A stretch of 64,000 nucleotides of DNA from Fragilariopsis cylindrus CCMP1102. Taxonomy: Eukaryota > Bacillariophyta > Bacillariophyceae > Bacillariales > Bacillariaceae. Positions 1 to 11,935 of the stretch are shown here, in pieces. The notes under the pieces were generated by a model. The model was not told where the DNA came from, searched no databases, and saw nothing but the letters and a program-made list of their open reading frames with translations. The translations under genes were made by a program, and so were the position numbers. The stretch lies in NCBI GenBank assembly GCA_900095095.1, contig FMBT01000473.1:1-64000 (forward strand), written 5' to 3'. Numbering within the stretch: the stretch's first letter is position 1; the number at the start of each line of letters is the position of its first letter.

Positions 1-462
1 GTTGGTACGCGTTCTCAACTTGGACGATGGGTAGTTACACAAAGGATACAATATCGATTTTATAATACAAAAAGTGAACATAGTCATATGACACCTGCAC
101 GAATTAAATCATTAAATAAACTTGATTTTCAATGGGCTCCACGTGGTAAAAAACATGTTCATGGGAAGATCGTTATCAACAATATAAAAAATATGTGAAA
201 ATATATGGTAGTACAAATATGTGTCCATCCGTGACTGAACCAGCATTAGTGGAATTGGGTTAATAAACAACGATTTAATTATAAAACCTTCCTTAGGACA
301 GGTAAAAAAAATGCCATGACAGTAGAAAGAATTAAGTTACTAGAAAATATTGGATTTCAGTGGATACTTCGTTCCTATACACCACGAGAAAACCAAAAAA
401 AAAGTAGTCTAGTAAGATTACCACCGACGAAAAAACCAAAACGAGAAATGCGTGAGGTGTAG
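1..462 (+). pseudogene. Helicase-associated (HA) domain remnant, frame-broken and cut by the window edge
   Basis: Reading frame 1 from base 1 gives the second half of an HA domain (LGRWVVTQR, then RIKSLNKLDFQW). At about base 160 the frame must change for the next domain to continue (WEDRYQQYKKYVKIYGS from 162), and at about 255 it changes back (WVNKQRFNY, then RIKLLENIGFQW), ending at a TAG at 460-462. HA domains are short helical modules common as tandem arrays in diatom proteins of unknown function. The two shifts cancel in frame, so this could be decay or a pair of base-calling errors. It lacks the WxxGNWC box seen in the other three HA loci here, but the upstream part of the gene lies outside the window. 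Confidence 0.75.
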
Positions 463-555
463 CTCTACTTGCTACATATGGAGCGTCGCATCTTCATGAT
501 ACAAGAGAATAAACTTCCAGTATACCAACATCACAATTAGCACACGACCAATATG

Positions 556-651
556 AAATGGCATGGCACAATGGCATGGCATGGCATGGCATGGCACGGC
601 ACGGCATGGCATGGCATGGCATGGCATGGCATGGCATGGCACAGCACATAT
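556..651. repeat. ATGGC pentanucleotide microsatellite
   Basis: About 95 bp of near-perfect 5-bp repeats (ATGGC) with a few ATGGC-to-ACGGC or ACAGC variants. A short open frame runs through it on the minus strand, but its protein is only repeats of Met/Pro/Cys/His and is not credible. It lies between the HA remnant and the 3' end of the SEC14 gene. Confidence 0.9.
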
Positions 652-706
652 AAATTTACGTCCATTCGCATTCACATTTAACATTCATTTATAATTTAAT
701 AATATC

Positions 707-3035
707 TTATTTATTGGCTATAGAAACTACTAGTAGATATTGTTCCTTTTCTCCTCCAACACCTCCTCCTTCTATTATTGCTGCTGCTGCTGCTGCTACC
801 AATTGGTATGTACCTGGACCATGTACGATAGAATTTTCTATCGTTGTTGCTGCTGGTTGTCCAAATTGATGATCGTCTTCGTCGTTGCCGTTGCTATTTT
901 TGTTTTCGGTATTGTCAATTACAATTTTCGTTATAGCGGTCATCGTTGTTGTTGTTGCTCCTCCTGCTACTGCTACTGATACCTTATCACCCGCCCCCGC
1001 TCCGGAATCGCTATCATCATTATCCAATGATGACGATGATAGAAGTAGAAATTTTGTACTTGTTGTTGTAATATTATTCCCTTCCTCAACATTAACATCA
1101 ACGTGTACTTTAGCTTGTGTATATACAGTAAGTATTGCAGTTTCATTTTCATTTAATTCAAATGTATTCAATGATGATTTCTTCGTCTGTTTATCGCTAT
1201 TTGTACTTGAACTTGTGGCAGTAGTAGCATACCGTTCAATAATAAAACGACTTCCATTAGTATTATCACGGTACATTTGATTTGTTAATACATCATCGTA
1301 TGTCATGTTATCATCATTGGTACCACCATATTCATTTAGTAATTGATTTGAATCAATTAACTGTAACAAATCATTCTTTGCACTAGATATTGATGAAAAG
1401 AAACCAATTTTTTTAACAGTACGTGGATCAACGAAATGTTTCAGGACTGTCCATATAAATGTAAAAAAATAGGGTGTATTCACAACAACAACTCTATTTA
1501 ATATTTCAGGAAAACATTGTATAACATTAAATACATATTTTAAAAATTCCATTGTCCTTGCCGTAAAGAATGAACGTTGTAATCCAGCTAGATCAACAAT
1601 AATAACAGCTTCTGCTAAAACAACATAATCTGTACTATTGTCCTGTTGAAATTGTTGTCTTTGTTTTTGTTGTTCTTGTTGTTTAGTATTCATTATATCA
1701 CAAAATTTATAACATAATAACCACCATGCAATAGGTAGATATTGATCCACAAATTCTGCTGGTGTACCAATAGGATTAATACAATCAAAACCATCATGTA
1801 AACGTATTAAACCAGCTTTCATATATATGACATAGGATCCATTTTTAGCTATACCATAATCAATCATTGGAAATTGATTCCAAAATAGCCATAATGGACA
1901 ATGTGTATGTCTTTCAACTTGTTTTAGTGACCGCCATAAGTTATTTGCTTCTAAACATGTTTTAAATAAATCTATATGTTCTTCCATCATTGTAAATGTA
2001 TCATTCACATTAAATTGACGTGCACGTAAAAAACGACATAATGCAAATGCTTCCTCTGTTTATTTGTTGTTTGTTGTTTGTGATTTGTATGTTGTGAGGG
2101 GGAGTAGTTAGAGGGAGAAGAGAAAAGTAGTCAGAATACGATTTCTTAAACGATGCAACTCAACTCGACTCGACTTGACTTGACTCATCACGACAGAAGA
2201 TGTAACTAACGAAATAACGAACTAACGAACTTGCTAACGAACTAACTAGAGAACGAACGAGAGAGGACGGCGACAACCCAGCTCGTTACCTTGAGAACTT
2301 ACCTTCTGGTCCCTTTCCATCAACAGTCAATGTTCTACTACCGGTAGCATCTTCTTGACTTATAGCATTCACGTCAATATCAACATTCAAATATACCATA
2401 CAGCGGTATGTTGGATCAGTTGTTGGATCACGTAATCGATCACGAAATTCAATACATGCATCTAATTCATTTTGTGACAATTCACCAGGATATCCAGCTT
2501 TCATTATAGTCGTACCGTCACTTCCAAAGGATGATGATGTTAATTGTTCCTTTAAAATAACTGTTGGTCGTTTCACTCTACTACTGTTACCTACTTCTTC
2601 TTCGTTGATTACTGCACAATCATGCAGTAATAATAACGTTTCAGGATGATCTATTGTGATATTAGATGTACGTCCTGATTTTGGTGTGGATGTTGGTGGA
2701 TATGATAATTCATTCACAAGTTGTGAAAATGATTCTCTTGCTGAAAAAAATATATCACTCCCTATTTCATCATCATTTTCATCGTAGGGATTATCGTCAT
2801 TGCCACTATTGCCATTATTACCATTATTGCCATGATCGTTCTGCTTCTCGTTTTTAGTGCCAACGCTGTGTAAGGCGACAGCGGCGGCGGTAGAAGAACT
2901 TTCATCCCTACAACATGATAATACTCCACCCATAATGAATATACAAATAGTCGCTACCGTAGTTAATCTATGATGATCTTTTATACCTAGCTTGCTTTCG
3001 TCTGACTTTCTTTGGGATTTCGCCAGCCGTGTCAC
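707..3035 (-). CDS. SEC14 / CRAL-TRIO lipid-binding protein, two exons
   Basis: Exon 1 runs 3035 to 2303, then a GT-AG intron 2302 to 2056 (247 bp), then exon 2 from 2055 to 707; the join keeps frame and gives about 693 residues. The splice restores the CRAL-TRIO N-terminal helix (EEAFALCRFLRARQFNV), followed by the lipid-binding lobe with VVVVNTPYFFTFIWTVLKHF and VKKIGFFSS, typical of SEC14-type phospholipid transfer proteins. Residues about 24-42 are hydrophobic (TVATICIFIMGGVLSCC) and could be a signal anchor. Residues about 45-150 and the C-terminal third are low-complexity and probably disordered. The upstream Met at 3035 is the first in the open frame. The family shuttles or senses phosphoinositides and other lipids; the ligand here cannot be read from sequence. 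The fold call is secure, the N-terminal exon less so. Confidence 0.85.
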
Positions 3036-4157
3036 AGTAGTAAGTTGTTAACGTGTGTTGATATATGATGCGGAGGATAGCCTATGAAGAGAGAGGACAG
3101 TAGCTAGGTTTGTAGGGGAGAGCCAATATACAGAGTACAGTAGGTGTGTTACTTACAGTATGATGTGTTGTGACCTTCTAGATACATTTCCTCATCATCG
3201 GGCGAAAAGCAGATTAAAGATATTATTTTTTATTACTGCTGGACCCTCCTCCCTCCTTCCTCCTCTTCAACAAGATCGTCCGCGCGCAAAAAAATGGGAA
3301 AATCCTTCTGGAGAATTTGTTTTAAAAAGCTAATTTACCGTATATTCTGAGAGCTTTGAATGAATCGAGTGAGTCGAGTTTTCAACAAAGATTGCACAAA
3401 AAAAGCACATAAAATTAGTGGTTTGATGTGCACCTCGCCTCTATCTATCTCCCCCGACAATGGTGCTCTATGATGACCACTCATCGATGTGTATGGTCGC
3501 AGCCATTACTCTTCAAACAAACTTAGATAGATGAACGATGATTGCTTTACTCACTGGCGGCAACAAGTTACTTACAGTAGCGACATATCATGATGATGCG
3601 ATGTGTCGCGATTTTGGAATTTAATTTATTTCCATTCGTGGATAGCTGCTTTGAGAGATAAATTTTTGTGTGTCAAGGTTTGATTTTTCGAGTTTTGATG
3701 TTCTCCTCAAAAATCCGTTGACGAAAAACAAAGACACGGCAATTCGATACTTTGTGAAATGAAATGCACACTATGTGTATTTGTATACGTTTTATTACGG
3801 AAGGACCGGACCGTGTTATTGTGATAAGGAAACATTCATTCATTCATTCTCAATTAATCAATCCATCATCGAATCGATTAATCAGAAGAAAGAAAAGAAA
3901 GACTAGCTCTATCTATCTATTGTTTGCCAGGATTAGAAGCCCAATCTTGTACCCTGTATTCCTTACACACCGACAACCTTGATTTGATTTGCTTCTATTC
4001 CAAGTTTCGAAACAGCAACGTCCACCGCACCCATCCCAAGGAAAGCAACTGACGGTACACCGCACCTTCCTCCTTGACGTGACACGCACCTACAACACTA
4101 CTACTTCTGAGTTTGATTTCATTTTATTGTAGAAAATAAAGCATCCTGATACATATT
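3036..4157. other. Head-to-head intergenic region, SEC14 gene and membrane-protein gene
   Basis: Some 1.1 kb between two divergent genes. I see pyrimidine-rich stretches and short runs such as CATTCATTCATTC near 3835, but no convincing ORF, RNA gene or repeat element. A 72-codon frame at 3764-3982 has no recognisable content. It presumably holds both promoters. Confidence 0.5.
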
Positions 4158-7100
4158 ATGTTCTTATATCTCTGTCAATTGCACGATAAATCCTTCGATG
4201 GTTTTGGCGACGGCGATGGAAAAGGCAACAACAACGTACTTTTATCCTTCTCTTCCGTTATTATGTGTCGTATTAGAAATATTTTAAAGGATACAGTCAT
4301 TGGCTCATACAAGAATCCACTAGTTATATTATTCTGGTTCGTGGTTTTATGTATGTATGTTGATACATTCCCAAAATTCGTTAGCGACAACAACTTTAAC
4401 GGCGGCGAATACGATACCGATAATGATGAACAACAACAACATGTGTGGTATTGTACACGTTCCTTCGTACTAGGGATTTACGACTTTGGATATGACTTTT
4501 TACGTTCGATTATATCATTCTTTGTCAATGCTTCTATTTCTGTTAATGGGGACGACCACTCTTTGACGTCCTTGTCTCATTATGAATACGCTTGGAGAGA
4601 AGCTGAATTGGAATTGGAATCATTAGCGTCAAAGGTGACAACAATAACAACAACAACATGGAATCATCAAATATTAGTAAAAGTTATTCTTATGATACCG
4701 CAAATGTCTTATCTTGCGTATTGTGTGGGATACATCTTTGGGGATTTGTTGATATTATTTTTATATATCATTTCGTGTCATATTGTTTACTTCTACTTGT
4801 ATGGAAATCTACGTGAAATGAAGAATAAACAACAGCAACAACACCATCCATGTACTAGACCACCGATGATGGCATCTATGCCATCGATGATCCAGCAGGC
4901 AATATCAACTATCCAGCAGACGTTACTGCTAGGAGTTGAAGTCCCGGTTAATTTACGTCTTGTCATTAGTAACACTATTTCACACGTTAATGATAAAGCA
5001 TTTGATTCCTTTTTATTCTGGTTTTGATTGTTGTCACCACCACAGCAACCTCGTCGTCATCAACATCAACATCAACATCGTCGTCGTCAACAACTCCCAC
5101 AGCCGAAATAAAAGATATCGTCATATCGAAACTCAGAGGTATCTCAATTATTGGTGTCCTCGATTTTGGACGTAATTGGTTATTCTCTACGAATGGAATC
5201 AACGATAACGAAGAAGACAAAATGTCCTACATCACAACGATCGGAGCAATATTCACGTTCCTTGTTTTCTTCTGCTTTACATGGGGATTATTTGTGTCGA
5301 GCGAGGAGGTGGAGGAAGAAATTCACCATCAGGAGAAGAAGAAGATTGAAATGACGATGACGATGACGACGAGAAAGGTATTATCCGGCACTAATAGCAA
5401 TAACTACAAGAAGCAGATCATTGGATATGGTGGTGGTCGTCGTCAATTCTATAGCAAGAAGAAGAAAACACTATTTACGCCAACATCATCGAAATCGGCA
5501 TCGGCCTCGACAACTAAGCCGTTGAGGATAGCTGGATCGTTAACGTCAAGAGCCGGCTGCATCGGTCACAACAACAGTAACAGCACCAATAAAATCCAAG
5601 ACAACACTCACCGTGATACTGCCTCCGCTACGTATAGTAAAAGTACCGCCGACGTGAATATTAACGAAAGGAAGATTATAAACGCACGTGCTACTGTCGT
5701 CGTTGAAGATAACCAGAAGAATAATGGGAAGGTTGATTTGGTGACGAAATGCAATGAACGAGAACACAAAGATAGGCAAGATAACAATGCTACTACTACC
5801 ACCATTACTTTTAAGGAAATACCGTCATCATCATCATCATCATCATCATCATCAACAACAACACCGTCTGACCCATTGGAAGCTGCATTTGCCTCACTGT
5901 TATCTATAAGCTCTCTTCAAAGTGGTCATGCATTTTCTTCGGATTCCAAAGCATTCATTTCGGATGATACGACGCCAATGTCAATGTTGCCATCTAAATT
6001 GTCATCGTCGTCGTGTACCAAAGGGAATCTGTTGTTGTCATGCGCTGCTATTGCAGTTACGAAGGCATCTTGTTCTAATGAAGCGATGCCGATGTCACCC
6101 AAATCATGGCCGACGTTGTCCAACATCGAAACAACGTCATTCTCTCGTACTGATGCTGCTGCCGCTGATGATCACGACGATACTGCTGTGCTACCGCAAC
6201 TACAACCAACTCATTATCCTAGGTCAGTTCTTGCAGGATATTACAGAGAAAACCCTCGAAACATCATGACCAAGTTCGAATACTTTGTTACGTGGGATAA
6301 CGGTATCAAAACCTCTGGGATATCATCTTTCACGTCGTCTTTTGTATGTCCCATTACGAATGAAATATTTTTCGCCGGACCTTTCAGTGCTAGAGGGATG
6401 CAAATCGCAGTGAAAAAGAAGAAAATGTCTAAGGTGGTTGCTCCCGACGAGGATGGTATTTATTGGTATCCTTGCAAGAAGTTGGCAGAACATGCCGTTG
6501 CCGCTAGGGCGTTGGATTGCTTATTGATGAGAGATGGTGGTGAAGGTTTCAACTCCGACGATAATTTTTGTGCTCTAGAACCATATATGCCAGCAGACAA
6601 ACAAACGTGGCCAGGTGATAATGGGATCCCGGACCGAATTTTAGAACAGATTGTTATCCTTGCGCGAAACAGCACGCGGTCCATCAATGAGGATGCTGTT
6701 GTTGTTGATGAGGAGGGTGAAGAAAAATGTGACGAGGCCGAGGCCATCACTACCACCGCCATCGCTGTTGTTCCGGAAGCAATTGCAGTCGAAGCTGAGT
6801 CGCTTCTTGTAAAGGAAGAAAACGATCATTCGGTGTTACCTTTGTCTTTGAAACAAGAAGATAACGATATCGTCGAGCAGGAAGACTTTGAAAAAGCAAG
6901 TGATGTCGTTAGTACTACTACTTGGGTCACAATTCGAAAAGAAAGAAATTACTACTACGAAATAACTGTTCAACAGTCGGGAGGAGATATCCCGGATCTT
7001 TTGCTGCCGTCATCATCGTCGCTGACGTCATCGCCATCGCCAGCGTCCTCCTCATCATCGATATCGTCTTGGAAACGTAACTTTACCGAGGATGAGGACA

Positions 7101-7492
7101 CTATAAGCACTACAACTTCAAGCAATAACTCATCGGGAGGCACCGAGGAGTCTGGCAGATCGAAAGATTCGTGCCAATTCATTGTCGAGATGATAAAGAC
7201 GAAGACGGTATCACAGCAACAAAAAGAGGAACATCCGTCACCACCCCGACGAAAGCGATTACCACCACCTGGCTTTTTGCGGATGAAACTTCTTAAGGAA
7301 GAAAAAGACGAACGTGAACGACAGCAGCAAGCACAAGAACCTGCCGTCGTTGCACCGCCACCAGGCTTCGAGCAAAAATTGATGACACATCAACGAGCAA
7401 GTGAAAATGGATCACTCGTACATCATCAAGAACAACCAATCGGTCCACCTCCAGGTTTTTATCCTGTGTCACTCCACGATCGCGACGAATAG
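4158..7492 (+). CDS. Multi-pass membrane protein with dsRBD-like segment and three PPPGF motifs
   Basis: Two open frames in different phases join cleanly if 4969-5045 is removed as a 77-bp GT-AG intron (donor GTAACA, acceptor CCACCACAG); the product is about 1085 residues. The N-terminal third has hydrophobic segments, for example NPLVILFWFVVLCMYV, then SYLAYCVGYIFGDLLILFLY and GAIFTFLVFFCFTWGLFV, so it is probably membrane-embedded. A long Ser/Thr/Asn-rich linker follows. Around 6230-6530 there is a compact region (FEYFVTWDNG, FTSSFVCPITNEIFF, YWYPCKKLAEHAVAARALDC) whose end resembles the KKxAExxAAxxAL helix of double-stranded-RNA-binding domains. Within about the last 85 residues PPPGF occurs three times. 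I do not recognise the whole protein, and the dsRBD resemblance is my inference. Confidence 0.7.
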
Positions 7493-8133
7493 GAAACGAT
7501 CAGGTAGTGGGAAATGAATGGTACCAATCTTGAAGTAGTACGCCGCATTACATACACACAATTAATTATAGTCCTATATATTAAAAATACCGATGGTTGA
7601 GATTGCCGAATGTACTGGAAAAGCCCTAGCTACTAGAGTACTGTACACCATTCGTAGTGTGAAGAAAGAACACACGTAGCAGGAAATTAACGTTATTAGA
7701 ATTCATCCACGAACGAGCAACCGCACTACAATTACAGGATGGCTGTGATAGTGTTTGTTCATAGTATAGTTAGATCTTTTTAGGAAGAAAAATGCGTATG
7801 TGATAGAGGTAGGAAGAAGAGAATAGAGAACATTAAAGTTATAGTATCACTGCTGACTTTTGCATTCCAACTTATTTGCTTTATATATTATGCTTCAAAC
7901 CTACTGAACTGTATATCTTATTCTGACCCTACGTAGAGCAGCAATGATTTGAATCTGCACAGATTCCATTATAACCCAAAATTCTAGCTGCTAGGATCAG
8001 GTGCACTCTTTACCAGAGAGAACAAAGAACAGCGTCGCGCATTTTCTTCTAACACTTTACCTTACTTTACTTACTTTACTTGCTTCTTTTCTTTTCTTTT
8101 CTTTTTATCTTCATCTTCTTATTACTATTACTA
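7493..8133. other. Convergent intergenic region
   Basis: 3' flanks of the membrane-protein gene (+) and the SDR gene (-). Contains a CTTTA/CTTTT-rich stretch near 8055-8110 and no supported gene. Confidence 0.5.
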
Positions 8134-9237
8134 TTATAATGCACCCTTCGTTATAAAAAAATCAATCAAATCTTTTAAGGTATCATGAAGTGGACGTAAT
8201 GTAACACCAAGACTATCTTTACGTGTATGATCAAATTGTGTTGGAATTTTATTTTCATAATCTTCATTTGGTTTTAATGGTGGTAACTTATACTCATATC
8301 CATTATATTCATCATTATCATTATCATTATCATTTGAATTTGAATTTGAGGATAAGATAGTTTGAAATTCTGTTAATATTTCTTTCCATGGATAGGATTG
8401 TTGGACCCCAAAATATCGTCCCGATGCCTTGTCATTGAAGGCAGCAGCGATATGTAATTGAGCTAAGTCACGTATATCAATAATACTCATACTATCATTT
8501 GGTATATAGTTTGACATGGTTTTCTTTTTTAATATTTGTATCATCCATGGTAAGGAATTACCTGTAATTTGTTGTGATGGATCTAATTGTGGTCCTAATA
8601 TTAAATTTGGATTCATGATAATCAGTCTGGGTGTAGATGTATGTAATGCCAATTCTTCATTAATAATTTCATTTTTATGATTCCGACCAATGGCTTTCAT
8701 CGATGTAATTTCCATTAATGTTTTTGCAGCAGGTGAATATCGTCCTCTTTTAATTTGTTCCTTCGGATCACTAAAATGTAATAATTCTGATTTGGGTGTA
8801 CTATCTTGTATATCGATTGGATTCGTGGATCCACCACTGGATGTTAATACCACAACAGTCACACTCTCCGTGGCTTTAGCAGCCTCCAAAACAGCACCAG
8901 CATTGGATACCATAAAATCAATGGTGGATGGACTTTGTTTTTCATATCCAGCACAAAAAAATACCATATCAGTACCAATCATAATTTCTTTTAATTCAGT
9001 AATTGTTTTTTCATTACTTTCATTTGAATTTGAATCTGACAATTGTAACGGAACAACTTCTACTACTTTATTATTATTACTTGTACTCACAAGATCTTTT
9101 AACCATTGAGCCTTCTGTACATCTCTGGAGGTACATTTGATCGATGCTATACCATCATTTTCAATTAGTCCTTTCACAATTGCGGATCCAACATATCCCG
9201 TTGCACCAATCACAACAGCCTTCTTATTAATTTTCAT
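8134..9237 (-). CDS. Extended short-chain dehydrogenase / NAD(P)-dependent epimerase-like protein
   Basis: An intact 367-residue single-exon gene. The N-terminus has the Rossmann dinucleotide motif GATGYVG (residues 11-17) right after a short beta strand, as in dihydroflavonol-reductase, epimerase and NmrA-like proteins. Mid-protein, VVVLTSSGGSTNP is at the usual place of the catalytic Ser/Thr strand. The expected YxxxK is not cleanly present: the nearest match, RYSPAAK, has one residue too many between Tyr and Lys. Later, IIMNPNLILGPQLDP and MSIIDIRDLAQLHIAAAF match the substrate-side loops of cinnamoyl-CoA-reductase-like SDRs. The length fits the extended or atypical SDR class. The substrate is unknown, and the altered YxxxK leaves catalysis uncertain. 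A short Asp/Asn run near residue 310 is a low-complexity insert. Confidence 0.85.
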   Translation of the reverse strand: MKINKKAVVIGATGYVGSAIVKGLIENDGIASIKCTSRDVQKAQWLKDLVSTSNNNKVVEVVPLQLSDSNSNESNEKTITELKEIMIGTDMVFFCAGYEKQSPSTIDFMVSNAGAVLEAAKATESVTVVVLTSSGGSTNPIDIQDSTPKSELLHFSDPKEQIKRGRYSPAAKTLMEITSMKAIGRNHKNEIINEELALHTSTPRLIIMNPNLILGPQLDPSQQITGNSLPWMIQILKKKTMSNYIPNDSMSIIDIRDLAQLHIAAAFNDKASGRYFGVQQSYPWKEILTEFQTILSSNSNSNDNDNDNDEYNGYEYKLPPLKPNEDYENKIPTQFDHTRKDSLGVTLRPLHDTLKDLIDFFITKGAL

Positions 9238-9996
9238 CGTCGTACCGGTAGTTGTTGTTTCGCTTGTTCGTGGTCCTGTTTTTTTTTGTGAGCTTTGTTT
9301 GTGAAAAATGAAGGAAAAAAAAGAATACTACCGGTACCAGAAGAGGTAGGAAGTGACTAAAAAAGCTAAAAGATCTTGCCAAACTGGAACTGTGAAAACG
9401 TTGATCGTGAAAAACAAGGGTTGATGATTTTTTAAAGAAGAGGTCTTGCAAGAAATACATACACGATGGTACTATTAGGACAATAATTTTTTCCGCCCTC
9501 ATTCCTGAAGACTCAATTAGTCCTTAATGACCTGAATTTACTTTTCATGAGCGACGACTGCTTCACGACTTTCAACTTGCTTCACAAAGCAACTTCGAAA
9601 CTCAACAAGCAACTCACAAGCAATAATATATAATATTAATATCATCTTTGTTCCTCACTCAAATGCAGATACTGTATGTCATAGATAGGGCTAACTGCGA
9701 ACTAGTTTGAATACATTACGTACAAAACGCATATTTGAAATCGAGAGGAGGGCACGCATACACACACAAGCAACAACGGCACACAATACAATCCTCTACT
9801 TTTGTAATCGATTTCAAAGGAGGCAATTTAACTCGCGATATCATTAGTATCAGGAAGGTCTTTTTCTTCACCATCCCCCGTGCGTGGAAGACTAGATTAA
9901 GGAATAAAGAATTAATTAATTAATTGATTCCTCAGCAACATCATCATATCATAACACGGGATAGTAAGACCAGACATCGTAACATCTACCACCTCA
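9238..9996. other. Head-to-head intergenic region, SDR gene and HA-family locus
   Basis: Divergent promoter region. AT-rich; 9910-9925 carries TTAATTAATTAATTG. Short open frames on both strands (for example 9227-9502 minus) are hydrophobic or low-complexity without family signals. Confidence 0.45.
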
Positions 9997-11725
9997 ATGG
10001 ATATTATCGTAGACCGTGTCTCCTCCTCTTCCACCATAGGTGGTGTGAAGAAAGAAGAGGAAGAAAGTGTAGTCACGAAGGAGGAGGAGGAGGAGAAGGG
10101 GGAGGAGGTCGATGACTACGCTGATTGGACGAAGGGGAACTGGTGTTTCTTGTTACCCGCTACTACTACAAATAATGGTACTATCACTACAACTGCTATT
10201 CATTCCGCTGCCGTACAGTTGGAAAAAGGAAGAAGAAAGAATAATGACAAAGCAGCAACCATCCCCCTGCTAGTTGTATCTGGAAGTATTATGAAGAGGG
10301 CAGCACCAGAACGTCGTCGGGATTCTCTTCACGGGAGACAAAAACGTAATAAAGATGTGTCCTTCGAGAAGGACTTATTGAGTGACAACAACAACGACGA
10401 AGACGAAGACGATGATGACGACGAATTACCTAAGAAAAAGAAGAGGAAGTTGAAATGCTGCCGATCACAGCAACAGTATAATAGTTCTTCAATTAATTCC
10501 AATAACTTACCATCATCAAACAACAATAAATCAATCAAAGATAACAAGACTAAAGTAGACGATAACAAGAATGAGATTAAGAACGCACACGTCGATACTA
10601 TTATCAAACAAGAAGAGGGCGTCGAGACCAAGGAGGAGGAGGAGGAAGAGGAAGAAGATAATAGTGACTCCAGGATAAATGCTGCTGATAATAATGATAA
10701 CGACAATGAGACCGATGCTGATGCTGATTGATGATGGATATGAATCATGGACAGTAGGAAATTGGTGTTTGCTTTTACCTTCTACTACTACTACTACTAC
10801 TTCATTAACCAACGATGAACAAAAGGATGATGAACCACCGTCGGAGGAAGTATCCCTTATGGAAAATACTACTTCTACACAAAGAAGTCTCCGTAGTAGC
10901 TCCAGTCGTCGTCGTCGTAGTCGTCGTGAGTCATCAATCTGTTTCCTCTCCAGCGTTGGGGTGATGACACAGATGATGATAAATACGACGAGAAAGACTA
11001 TGTCGATGATGATGATGATGATGATGATGATGATACCATCGATAAAAAAACAAACAAAACAGGAAAAAGTACAATAAAACACAAAAATAGTGCGTACAAT
11101 AAACAATGGCATAGAATGTTCCCACGACTTGTTGCCTACCAAAAAAAGCATGGATCTGCCAATGTTCCTAGAAATTATCAAGATGATCCAAAACTTGCAA
11201 CGTGGGTGCACCGTCAACGAATATCCTACAGTGGAACAGGACTTTCTGAGGAGCGGATAAGACTTTTACTTTCTATAGGGCTTGTTTTGAAACATCACGA
11301 GATAACCCCATGGGACGAAATGTTTCGGAAACTTGTTGCCTACAAAAAAGAGCACAAATCTACTCTCATTCCGCAAAGGTACAAAGCAGATCCTCACCTT
11401 GGAATGTGGGTTCATAACCAAAGGACGTTTTACAAGACCAAAAACTCTCTCTATAGATCGTATCAATCGTCTTGAATCGATCGGTTATGTTTGGGATCCA
11501 TTAGATGCGCAGTGGATGAGAATGTATAGCAAACTGGTTGCGTACAAAAAGGAACACAAATCTACTAATGTTCGTAGAGGATATGCAAGAGATCCTCCTC
11601 TTGGGAGGTGGGTCGATAATCAACGAAGAGAATCCTACAAACGCGGTAAGGCACGATTATCGGAAAAGCGACTCAAACTTCTGAATTCAATCAATTTTGC
11701 TTGGTCAGTGAGGAAGGTTTGCTAA
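9997..11725 (+). pseudogene. GNWC-box / HA-domain family member, frame-broken (paralogue A)
   Basis: Comparison with the loci at 35886-37974 and 41539-43197 shows the same order: acidic N-terminus with GVKKEEEE, first box DYADWTKGNWCFLLP (about residue 39), a basic stretch PKKKKRKLK, an acidic spacer, second box GYESWTVGNWCLLLP, then HA domains (WHRMFPRLVAYQKKHGSANVP, WDEMFRKLVAYKKEHKSTLIP, WMRMYSKLVAYKKEHKSTNV). Three frame changes are needed: about 10729-10731 (one extra T before box 2), between 10930 and 11077, and about 11434-11446 (one extra A in AAAAA). Each open segment keeps family sequence, so the breaks are recent or are base-calling errors. HA domains are usually viewed as nucleic-acid-associated helical modules; the function here is unknown. 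Confidence 0.8.
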
Positions 11726-11774
11726 AACAAACAAAATTAATAAGTTCGAAAGATCTTGCTTTACGGTGCTCGTA

Positions 11775-11935
11775 GGTGAGTATAGGTCAACCAAAGTGCC
11801 ACAGCAGTATATCCAAGATCCGCAGCTTGGACTATGCAGTCATACTCAACGGTCGAGTCATAGGAACAATAAATTATCGGATTAACGCACGGAACTTCTT
11901 AATTCTACCAATTTTATTTGGTCAAGGTGCAAGGC
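11775..11935 (+). pseudogene. Decayed extra HA domain downstream of paralogue A
   Basis: In the frame starting at 11775 the translation reads GEYRSTKVPQQYIQDPQLGL, continues with HTQRSSHRNNKLSD, meets an in-frame TAA, then continues RTELLNSTNFIWSR. This follows the HA pattern (STxVP, YxxDPxLGxW, QR, LLNSxNFxW), but the Trp after LG is replaced and a stop is present. It lies 50 bp after the stop of the preceding HA array and is a degenerate repeat of it. A longer open frame on the same strand in another phase (11776-12129) is its shadow. Confidence 0.75.

Noticed and set aside
740-1280. Two plus-strand open frames rich in Cys, Val and Phe
   Set aside because: They are antisense to the Asp/Asn/Thr/Ala low-complexity C-terminus of the SEC14 protein, whose frame has clear family signals.
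5003-5030. Possible programmed -1 frameshift at CCTTTTTA joining the two halves of the membrane-protein gene
   Set aside because: The heptamer CTTTTTA is not a canonical slip site in this frame, while a 77-bp GT-AG intron (4969-5045) joins the halves in exact phase.
10329-11217. Minus-strand frames with poly-Ser, poly-Ile and poly-Val
   Set aside because: Mirror images of Asp/Glu/Asn codon runs in HA paralogue A; no independent coding signal.
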